Assembly: GCA_947492995.1 (NCBI GenBank)
Contig: CANLOU010000001.1
Span: forward strand, 877,001 to 941,000
Origin: an uncultured Litoreibacter sp.
GTDB taxonomy: Bacteria; Pseudomonadota; Alphaproteobacteria; Rhodobacterales; Rhodobacteraceae
Direction of reading: 5' to 3'
Length of the DNA: 64,000 nucleotides
Shown: in pieces, positions 55,567 to 64,000 of the stretch
Numbering within the stretch: the stretch's first letter is position 1
How the letters are laid out: the number at the start of each line of letters is the position of its first letter
Position numbers and translations under genes: made by a program
The notes under the pieces: generated by a model
Database searches by the model: none
Seen by the model: only the letters and a program-made list of their open reading frames with translations
Told to the model about the DNA's origin: nothing

Positions 55567-56970
55567 TCAAAGAAGACCGTATTTGCGGAGCTTCACATAG
55601 AGCGACTGCCTTGAAAGCCCAAGCATTTCTGCCGCCGCGACCCGATTGTTGGAGGTCAGCTCGACGGCAGTTTCTATGCACATCTTTTCGACGACATCGG
55701 TGGTTTTGGCCACAATATCTTTCAGCGTTTGACTGCCGATCAATTCGATCACCGACCGCATATCGACGTCCGTCGGGCTCTGTCCTGGGCTGCGAATCGC
55801 TTCCACGCGACTGGCATCTCGTATCACGAGCGCGAAGACCTGTATGTCCCCGCCGTCCAGCTTTGTCGTGGATGCCTCGATGGCGCGTTCGGTTCCGTGC
55901 TCGCTGACCAGACGGGTCGCATATAACCGCATAGAGCCCGTGCGGCCGGCGTTTTCCAGCATGACATTCAAATCGACGCTGCCGCGCCCAAGGAAGTCCG
56001 AGACTGGCCGCCCGCGGATTGCCTGCGCATGCGTGACGTCCGCCATATTGAGGAACGCGTCATTCGCGCTCAGGATGCTGCCAGATTGTGAGATGAACAG
56101 CATTGCGTCAACGCCCTCGCGGTAAAGCCCTGACAGATTGTCTTGAAGCAGATCCGGCTGCATGGTCGATCCGTCGGTCGCAGTGACCCGGCACAACAGG
56201 ACTTGCTCCCCGCCAGACCGGAACAATGTTGGCGCGACGGCCAAGGCGCGTTGGGTCTTTTTGGATCTGGCCGCAACAGATTCAGGCGACTGCCCTGAGG
56301 ATGCGTCGATCAGCGCCGCAATGAGGTTGCCGCCTTGCGCGACCTCAAAGCTGCCTTGGACATCCGAGCCGATCAATTCAGCGCGCGACTTGGCAAAGAA
56401 GGCTGCCGCGGCCGCATTGCAATCGGTGATCTTCCCTGTCGCAGTGGATACGAACAGCGTCACTTCACTGCTGGAGGCCATAAGGACGCGGAAGCGGGTG
56501 TCGTATTCCCGTTGTGTTTCGTAGTCTTTTTCCAACGCGATTTGGGCCGCGACCAGCTGCTGTTGCATCTCGGCGATTGGCCGCAGGTCGCGCCCAAGCA
56601 GCAAGATCGCACCGTCGCTGCCGATGCGGTGGAAGCTGTAGCGGATAGGGAACTCGGCGTAGTCGTCGGTGGCGGCGTGGTTCAATTCCACGGGCAGCAC
56701 GGCGCCGCCGCTTTCCAGGAAGCTGGCCAAACGGTCTTCGAATTTGGACACGCTTTCGACGGTCAACCCGTCGTTGAGGGATTTACCCTCCCACTTCTCA
56801 AGGCTGGATTTGGGCATGAAGTTCGGGCTGGCCATGATCCCCATGACCTGGCCTTCCTTCGTGACGATCAACGCCAGATCGGCGATGCGCGAAATAATTT
56901 CTGTCACGACATCCGGCTCGATCATTGGGATCAAGCCGCTGGTCCATGTCATTTCACCCGGTGACATCAT
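55567..56970 (-). CDS. ppsR: Photosynthesis gene repressor PpsR/CrtJ
   Basis: A 467-residue redox- and light-responsive repressor of bch, crt and puc genes. It has an N-terminal PAS, a Q-linker helix (about 130-150), two further PAS domains and a C-terminal Fis-type helix-turn-helix ending AAAEMLGLSRQSLYVKLRKYGLL. The redox cysteine in EKMCIETA (equivalent of Cys424 of R. sphaeroides) and one in VLLCRVTATDG (like Cys251) are retained. The start is the ATG overlapping the ppaA stop (ATGA at 56967-56970); a second ATG follows immediately. Target operators TGT-N12-ACA occur in the bchF upstream region. Confidence 0.95.
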   Translation of the reverse strand: MMSPGEMTWTSGLIPMIEPDVVTEIISRIADLALIVTKEGQVMGIMASPNFMPKSSLEKWEGKSLNDGLTVESVSKFEDRLASFLESGGAVLPVELNHAATDDYAEFPIRYSFHRIGSDGAILLLGRDLRPIAEMQQQLVAAQIALEKDYETQREYDTRFRVLMASSSEVTLFVSTATGKITDCNAAAAAFFAKSRAELIGSDVQGSFEVAQGGNLIAALIDASSGQSPESVAARSKKTQRALAVAPTLFRSGGEQVLLCRVTATDGSTMQPDLLQDNLSGLYREGVDAMLFISQSGSILSANDAFLNMADVTHAQAIRGRPVSDFLGRGSVDLNVMLENAGRTGSMRLYATRLVSEHGTERAIEASTTKLDGGDIQVFALVIRDASRVEAIRSPGQSPTDVDMRSVIELIGSQTLKDIVAKTTDVVEKMCIETAVELTSNNRVAAAEMLGLSRQSLYVKLRKYGLL

Positions 56971-57755
56971 GGTGCGGACACCACGCGCAGCATGCGCACG
57001 TTGAAGCCGCAAAAGCCTATCGCTTCTTGCAGGTCACTTGTCGCAATGTCTGCGCCGGTAATTTGCGCAATGTCTTGATCCAGCGATAGCACGTTGCCCC
57101 CAACAATCACCGGGATCTCTTGTCCCGTTTGGCGCACCTTCTGCACAATGCGGCTGATGGAGGCAAGGCTCTCGCGGGCCGAAGCCGAGATAAGAACGAC
57201 GTCAAACGTCGTGGTCGATAAGCGGTCAAACACATTGGACGGCCCAGCGTTCAGGTCCAGCGATACAGACAGCCCCGCGCGGCGCAGTTGTCCGGTCAGG
57301 ATTGTGGCACCCAACGTGTGTTGCGCGCCTTCGGGCACGACAACCAGACACCTTGGAGCAGCAGACCCAATATAAATGTCTTCGGCGCACCATTCCGGCC
57401 CCAACGAACGCAGCACACCCTGCAGGCGTGCGCTCCCAATCGTCGTTTCTGCAAAATTGATATTGTCTTGGCACCATGCCTCGCCAAGCAGCGCCGCAAC
57501 TCTGGGGATGAAGATGTCAGCAAGCTCGTACTCGCTGATCCCGGCATCCAAAATCTGTTGCACCACCCGCTGCAGCGGTTCACGTTCGATGGAGGCTGCT
57601 GCTTTATACAGCTCATCCACGAAATGCTCGGTGATTTTGCAGGTTGAGGTGCTGGTCACACCTAGATCCTCAGCGATCTTGGATAAGGCCCAGAAAGCAA
57701 CACCGTCCACATCTGCAGTCACTCCTTTCGAACGCGTTTTGTTGGCGTGTGGCAT
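56967..57755 (-). CDS. ppaA: PpaA/AerR antirepressor with SCHIC (cobalamin-binding) domain
   Basis: A protein of about 262 residues (starting MPHANK; a GTG at 57776 would add 7). The signature EGAQHTLGATILTGQLRRAGLSV in the C-terminal half is the AerR/PpaA cobalamin-binding region with the ligand-candidate histidine in QHTLG. The N-terminal half is helical (LGEAWCQDNINFAE). AerR binds hydroxocobalamin and light-dependently modulates CrtJ/PpsR. It is the first gene of a ppaA-ppsR operon. Confidence 0.9.
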   Translation of the reverse strand: MPHANKTRSKGVTADVDGVAFWALSKIAEDLGVTSTSTCKITEHFVDELYKAAASIEREPLQRVVQQILDAGISEYELADIFIPRVAALLGEAWCQDNINFAETTIGSARLQGVLRSLGPEWCAEDIYIGSAAPRCLVVVPEGAQHTLGATILTGQLRRAGLSVSLDLNAGPSNVFDRLSTTTFDVVLISASARESLASISRIVQKVRQTGQEIPVIVGGNVLSLDQDIAQITGADIATSDLQEAIGFCGFNVRMLRVVSAP

Positions 57756-57849
57756 TTGCGTCGTTCCCAGGGTCACTCATAACCCCGTGGCTGTTGGGCG
57801 ACGGGTATAGATAGCGGTCGGCGAACATGGTCGTTTACTGGCATGTATA

Positions 57850-57867
57850 TGTCAAATAATATTGACA
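57850..57867. promoter_or_regulatory. PpsR operator TGT-N12-ACA, distal site
   Basis: TGTCAAATAATATTGACA is a nearly perfect 18-nt palindrome of the PpsR/CrtJ consensus TGT-N12-ACA. It lies between the divergent ppaA and bchF genes, 149 nt before bchF, and contains TTGACA on both strands, so it could overlap -35 elements for both directions. Confidence 0.8.
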
Positions 57868-57946
57868 CATTTAGTGGATGATCCACAAATCACTATTTTA
57901 TATGACTTTTCTTTTGAACTGTCAGCAGAATCTGTACACCACACAC

Positions 57947-57964
57947 TGTAAATCAAAGTTGACA
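57947..57964. promoter_or_regulatory. PpsR operator TGT-N12-ACA, proximal site
   Basis: TGTAAATCAAAGTTGACA is a second consensus PpsR site, 97 nt from the distal one and 52 nt before the bchF start codon. The 3' half is TTGACA, a possible -35 element. Two sites at this spacing could allow cooperative binding with looping. Confidence 0.8.
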
Positions 57965-57976
57965 CATTGCCCCCTT

Positions 57977-57996
57977 CCTGCCAAAATTTTGGCAGG
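57977..57996. promoter_or_regulatory. Perfect 20-nt palindrome just upstream of bchF
   Basis: CCTGCCAAAATTTTGGCAGG is fully self-complementary and ends 20 nt before the bchF start codon, downstream of the proximal PpsR box. It sits about where a -10 element or transcript start would be. It could be an operator for a factor other than PpsR, or form a 5' mRNA hairpin. It is not a PpsR-type sequence. Confidence 0.55.
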
Positions 57997-58016
57997 TACA
58001 AGCCGAGGGGGAAACT

Positions 58017-59785
<1,769 letters not shown>

Positions 59786-59867
59786 TCTTCGTTTTGGCAA
59801 AAATACTCACCTTTTGGTGCCCAGCTTGTCAGGGGTGTGCGGCCGCGACCTTAAATGAGGTCCCCTC

Positions 59868-61412
59868 ATGAAGCTGACGGTCTGGACCTATGAAGGCCCG
59901 CCCCATGTTGGCGCGATGCGTGTCGCCACCGGCATGACCGGCCTGCATTACGTTCTGCACGCGCCGCAGGGCGACACTTACGCCGACCTGCTGTTCACCA
60001 TGATCGAACGCCGCGATCACCGTCCGCCGGTCACCTACACAACCTTCCAGGCGCGCGATCTAGGCTCTGATACGGCGGGATTGTTCAAGTCGTCCTGCCA
60101 GGACGCCTATGACCGCTTCCAGCCCGAGGCCATCATCGTCGGCGCGTCCTGTACCGCCGAGCTGATCCAGGACGACCCCGGCGGTCTGGCTGAAACCATG
60201 GGCCTCGACATCCCCGTCATCCCGCTGGAGCTGCCCAGCTACCAGCGCAAGGAAAACTTCGGCGCGGACGAGACGTTCTTCCAGATCGTCCGCCACCTCG
60301 CCAAGCCGATGGACAAGACACAGCGCATCACCTGCAACATCCTCGGTCCAACCGCGTTGGGCTTCCGCCACCGCGATGACATTCAGGAAATCACCAACCT
60401 GCTCTATGAGCTTGGGGTAGAGGTCAACGTCACCGCCCCGATGACCGCCGCACCCTCCGACATCGCCAAAATGGGCCAAGCCCATTTCAACGTGCTGCTC
60501 TACCCCGAAACCGGCGAACAAGCGGCGCGCTATTGCGAACGCACCTTCGGCCAGCCCTACACCAAGGTCGTGCCGATCGGCACTGGGGCCACGCATGACT
60601 TCATCGCTGAAATCCGCGAATTGACGGGTAGCACCGCCGAGTTGGACACAGATCGCCTGCGCCAGACATGGTGGTCGCGCTCCGTCGACAGCACGTATCT
60701 GACCGGCAAGCGCGTCTTCATCTTCGGCGACGGCACCCATGTCAAAGCTGCCGCCCGTATCGCGCGCGACGAGATGGGGTTCGAGGTCGCTGGCATGGGG
60801 TGCTACAACCGGGAAATGGCGCGCGACATCCGCGCCACGGCCAAGGAATACGGGCTGGAGGCGCTGATAACCGACGACTATCTCGAGGTCGAAAAAGCCA
60901 TCGAGGCGCTGCAGCCCGAAATGATCCTCGGCACGCAGATGGAACGCCACATCGGCAAACGCCTTGGCATCCCCTGCGCCGTCATCTCCGCGCCAGTGCA
61001 TGTGCAGGATTTCCCCGCGCGCTATTCGCCGCAAATGGGGTTTGAGGGCGCGAATGTCATCTTTGACACTTGGATCCATCCGCTTGTCATGGGGCTGGAG
61101 GAACACCTGCTGCACATGTTCCGCGATGATTTCGAATTCCATGATGCAGCCGGACCAAGCCATCACGGCGGCCACGCGCCCAAACCGTTGGAACCGGCCG
61201 CGAGCGAGGGGGGCTCGATGCCCGCCGAGGTCGCACATGTTCAAGACGGCAATGTGATCTGGCTGGCGGCGGCAGAAAAAGAACTCAAGAAAATCCCGTT
61301 CTTCGTGCGTGGCAAAGCGCGGCGAAACACTGAAACCTACGCGGCTGAAAAGGGCCTTGGCGAAATCTCACTCGACACGCTTTATGAGGCGAAGGCCCAT
61401 TATGCGCGATGA
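59868..61412 (+). CDS. bchB: Light-independent protochlorophyllide reductase subunit B
   Basis: A 514-residue subunit of the dark-operative protochlorophyllide reductase. Family features are the N-terminal [20 protein letters not shown], the iron-sulfur aspartate region, [16 protein letters not shown] and the C-terminal domain with [16 protein letters not shown] that helps bind substrate. It lies 82 nt after bchN, with GAGG upstream, and overlaps bchH by 11 nt. Confidence 0.96.
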   Translation: MKLTVWTYEGPPHVGAMRVATGMTGLHYVLHAPQGDTYADLLFTMIERRDHRPPVTYTTFQARDLGSDTAGLFKSSCQDAYDRFQPEAIIVGASCTAELIQDDPGGLAETMGLDIPVIPLELPSYQRKENFGADETFFQIVRHLAKPMDKTQRITCNILGPTALGFRHRDDIQEITNLLYELGVEVNVTAPMTAAPSDIAKMGQAHFNVLLYPETGEQAARYCERTFGQPYTKVVPIGTGATHDFIAEIRELTGSTAELDTDRLRQTWWSRSVDSTYLTGKRVFIFGDGTHVKAAARIARDEMGFEVAGMGCYNREMARDIRATAKEYGLEALITDDYLEVEKAIEALQPEMILGTQMERHIGKRLGIPCAVISAPVHVQDFPARYSPQMGFEGANVIFDTWIHPLVMGLEEHLLHMFRDDFEFHDAAGPSHHGGHAPKPLEPAASEGGSMPAEVAHVQDGNVIWLAAAEKELKKIPFFVRGKARRNTETYAAEKGLGEISLDTLYEAKAHYAR

Positions 61413-64000
61413 GGTGAACGCCCCCAGCTACAGCTTCGTCATCGTGACGTTGGACCGGCATGCCGCCGGCCCTGCTGCACGTATTGCGCCCAAGCTCGCG
61501 CGCGATTTCCCCGGCCTGAGCCTGAAAATTCATGCGGCGGCGGAATGGGAAAAAGACCCTAAAGCGCTGCAAATCGCCAAGGACGACATCGCCAGCGCCG
61601 ATATTCTGGTGAATTGTGTGTTGTTCCTTGAGGACCACATAAAGGCCATTCTGCCTGACTTGCTGGCCCGCCGCGACGCGTGTGACGCGATGGTCGGCGT
61701 GGTCTCAGATCAGGAAATCACCCAGCTGACCAAGATGGGTGATCTCGACATGTCCAAGCCCGCCACCGGCGCGATGGGCCTATTGAAGAAGCTCAAGCCG
61801 TCGAAGAAATCCGGCACCTCCGGCGCGGGTCAGATGAAGATGCTGCGGCGTTTGCCCAAGATCCTCAAACTGATCCCCGGTAAAAGTCAGGACCTGCGCG
61901 CTTGGTTCTTGTCGATGCAATACTGGCTCGGCGGCAGCGACGATAATATCGAAAACATGGTCCGCTTCCTGATCTCGCGCTACACTTCGCGCACCGAATG
62001 GCGGGGCACGCATTCTAACGACCCGATCGAATATCCTGATACGGGTCTGTACCACCCCGATCTGCCCGATCACGGCATCACCACGCATTTGGAAAACCTG
62101 CCTTTTGCAGGCGCTGGCCCGACTGTCGGTATCTTGATGCTGCGCAGCTACATCCTTGCGGGCGACACCGCCCACTATGACCACGTCATCCGCACGTTCG
62201 AGGCGCGCGGCATGCGCGTCATCCCCGCCTTCGCGGGTGGATTGGACGGACGCCCTGCGATTGACGCCTATTACAAAGGCCGCATTGATGCGCTGGTCTC
62301 GCTGACCGGGTTCTCCCTCGTTGGTGGTCCTGCCTATAATGATAGCGATGCAGCGGTGGCCTCCCTGACCGATCTGGACCTGCCCTATATCTCGGCCCAG
62401 CCATTGGAGTTCCAAACGCTCACCCAGTGGGCGTCTGGCGGGCAGGGGCTCAGCCCCATTGAATCCACCATGTTGATCGCGTTGCCCGAAATTGATGGCG
62501 CAACCAACCCGACCGTTTTCGCGGGCCGCCACAGCCCCGAAGGCTGCCAATCCTGCGCCTATAAATGCAAAGCTTTTGGCGACGTGAAAGCCATGGCCCC
62601 GTGCGTCGAGCGGGTGGAGGCTTTGGCCGACAAGGCCCTGAACCTTGCCACCTTGCGCCGCAAAAGCAACGCCGACAAAACCGTCGGCATCGTGCTGTTT
62701 GGCTTTCCACCAAATGCGGGCGCGGTCGGCACCGCAGCTTACCTTTCGGTTTTCGAAAGCCTCCACAACACGCTGCACCGTATGCATGCGGAAGGCTATG
62801 ACGTCACCCCGCCCGCCACGGTCGAGGACCTGCGCGAAGCCGTCTTGAAGGGCAATGCCCAGACCTATGGCCAAGACGCCAACGTCACGGCAACTGTCAG
62901 CGCCGACCAAATCGTGTCCCGCACACCGTGGCTGGACGAGATCGAGGCGACATGGGGCCCCGCTCCCGGCCGCGTGCAATCCAACGGACGCGACGTGTTC
63001 ATCCTTGGCGCGCAGTTCGGCAAGGTCATGGTCGGCGTGCAGCCAACCTTTGGGTATGAAGGCGACCCGATGCGCCTGCTCTTTGAAAAGGGCTTCGCCC
63101 CAACCCACGCGTTCAGCGCGTTTTACCAATACCTCAAGCATGACCTGAAGGCCGATGTCTTGCTGCATTTCGGCATGCACGGCGCATTGGAATTCATGCC
63201 GGGCAAGCAGAACGGTTTGGGCGGCAACGACTGGCCCGAACGCCTGATCGGCAACATGCCCAACGTTTACCTTTACGCGGCCAACAACCCGTCCGAGGCG
63301 ACGCTGGCCAAGCGCCGCTCCAACGCGGTGACGATCACCCACCTGACGCCGCCTTTGCAGACCTCCGGCCTCTATCGCGGCTTGGCCGACCTGAAAGACA
63401 GCCTGATGAAATGGCGCGGCATGGAGCCATGCGACGAGCGTGAAGAGCTGGGCAAGCTGGTCAAAGCCCAAGCCAACGCCGTTGATCTGAACGCGCGCGA
63501 CATGGACGGGCTGTGGCTGAAACTGCTGGAGACCGAAGAGGCGCTGATCCCCGACGGGCTGCATATTGTCGGCAAGGAACCGTCTGAGGCGTCTGTTGAA
63601 GACACGCTCAACCTGATGAACTTTGACGGCCCGGCAGCGCGGAACGCCGCGCGGCTGAACCTGTCAGTCGATCATGAACTTCCCGCGTTGATGCGCGCCA
63701 TGAACGGACAGTTCATCACACCCGTCCCCGGCGGGGACGTCATCCGCGCGCCGGAAATTCTGCCCACGGGCCGCAACATCCACGCCTTCGATCCGTTCCG
63801 CATGCCTACGGCCTTCGCGATGCAAGACGGGGCCAAGCAGGCGGCGGAGCTCATCAAGACCCACGAAAGCCTGCCCAAAACTGTGGCGCTGGTTCTTTGG
63901 GGGTCCGACAATATCAAATCCAACGGCGGCCCCATCGGGCAGGCCTTGGCGCTGATGGGGGCCAAGCCGCGCTTTGACAATAATGGGCGGCTCTGCGGGG
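61402..64000 (+). CDS. bchH: Magnesium chelatase subunit H (3' end outside window)
   Basis: The gene starts with ATG at 61402 inside the bchB end, translating [20 protein letters not shown]. It stays open to the window end without a stop (866 codons, about 70 percent of the usual roughly 1190-residue BchH). BchH binds protoporphyrin IX and inserts Mg with BchI and BchD, the first committed step to bacteriochlorophyll. Recognisable blocks include [42 protein letters not shown], and [24 protein letters not shown] near the cut end. Order bchFNBH is that of Roseobacter photosynthesis clusters. Confidence 0.95.
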   Translation, partial: MRDEVNAPSYSFVIVTLDRHAAGPAARIAPKLARDFPGLSLKIHAAAEWEKDPKALQIAKDDIASADILVNCVLFLEDHIKAILPDLLARRDACDAMVGVVSDQEITQLTKMGDLDMSKPATGAMGLLKKLKPSKKSGTSGAGQMKMLRRLPKILKLIPGKSQDLRAWFLSMQYWLGGSDDNIENMVRFLISRYTSRTEWRGTHSNDPIEYPDTGLYHPDLPDHGITTHLENLPFAGAGPTVGILMLRSYILAGDTAHYDHVIRTFEARGMRVIPAFAGGLDGRPAIDAYYKGRIDALVSLTGFSLVGGPAYNDSDAAVASLTDLDLPYISAQPLEFQTLTQWASGGQGLSPIESTMLIALPEIDGATNPTVFAGRHSPEGCQSCAYKCKAFGDVKAMAPCVERVEALADKALNLATLRRKSNADKTVGIVLFGFPPNAGAVGTAAYLSVFESLHNTLHRMHAEGYDVTPPATVEDLREAVLKGNAQTYGQDANVTATVSADQIVSRTPWLDEIEATWGPAPGRVQSNGRDVFILGAQFGKVMVGVQPTFGYEGDPMRLLFEKGFAPTHAFSAFYQYLKHDLKADVLLHFGMHGALEFMPGKQNGLGGNDWPERLIGNMPNVYLYAANNPSEATLAKRRSNAVTITHLTPPLQTSGLYRGLADLKDSLMKWRGMEPCDEREELGKLVKAQANAVDLNARDMDGLWLKLLETEEALIPDGLHIVGKEPSEASVEDTLNLMNFDGPAARNAARLNLSVDHELPALMRAMNGQFITPVPGGDVIRAPEILPTGRNIHAFDPFRMPTAFAMQDGAKQAAELIKTHESLPKTVALVLWGSDNIKSNGGPIGQALALMGAKPRFDNNGRLCG

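Noticed and set aside
57920-57938. A third TGT...ACA site between the two PpsR boxes
   Set aside because: The spacer is 13 nt, not 12, and the arms are otherwise unlike a palindrome.
61780-63564. A 594-codon open frame on the minus strand
   Set aside because: It is antisense to bchH, whose frame encodes recognisable conserved motifs throughout.

Overview
This window looks like chromosomal DNA of a marine alphaproteobacterium of the Rhodobacteraceae (Roseobacter group) that carries out aerobic anoxygenic photosynthesis. The main evidence is the start of a photosynthesis gene cluster at the right end (ppaA, ppsR, bchF, bchN, bchB, bchH), with PpsR-type TGT-N12-ACA operators. Other support comes from an idi, cytochrome c, rsfS, rlmH neighbourhood, a gene resembling the head-spike base protein of Rhodobacterales gene transfer agents, and many ATGA or TGATG gene overlaps.

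Region 1 (1-15.9 kb) is the most unusual part and looks like an uncharacterised biosynthetic gene cluster ending at a tRNA-Leu(CAG). A rightward operon encodes a ketosynthase (cut by the window edge), an acyl-CoA-dehydrogenase-like flavoenzyme, a stand-alone amino acid adenylation enzyme, a free carrier protein, TrpD-like and TrpC-like enzymes and a degenerate receiver protein. It converges on a leftward operon encoding TrpF-like, TrpA-like (no TrpB in the window), AfsA-like, FAD amine-oxidase-like and MFS exporter proteins. Divergent from that is a third operon: a LolA-like periplasmic protein, an MMPL/RND exporter and a UbiD-family decarboxylase. The adenylation/carrier/dehydrogenase trio is the set that makes pyrrolyl-2-carboxyl-S-carrier from proline in other clusters. 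The Trp-like set could build and release an indole or indole-like unit. TrpD and TrpC homologues have lost residues used for anthranilate-derived substrates, so the real acceptor may differ.

Region 2 (16-30.2 kb) is housekeeping: an NDUFA9-like reductase, uppP, gltD, an alpha/beta-hydrolase-like gene, gltB, a small secreted protein, rppH, ctpA, an EnvC-like protein and gpmI. An inverted repeat GGTCAGC-N3-GCTGAC lies 54-63 nt before both gltD and gltB.

Region 3 (30.3-52.4 kb) is a Wzx/Wzy-type surface polysaccharide locus. It holds GDP-fucose synthesis (gmd, fcl, a bifunctional guanylyltransferase/isomerase), two initiating phosphoglycosyl transferases, Wzz and a BY-kinase-like partner, export proteins, a PssD/PssE-like split glycosyltransferase, a GT2 enzyme, polymerase, flippase, two acyltransferases, a pyruvyl transferase with an FrhB-like partner and an NDP-sugar dehydratase. 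Two phage-like genes sit inside it, probably encoding gene-transfer-agent head-spike components.

Region 4 (52.4-64 kb) has rlmH, rsfS, idi, a c-type cytochrome and two cobalamin-binding-like regulators flanking ppsR. It ends in bchFNB and the first two thirds or so of bchH, which is cut by the window end.
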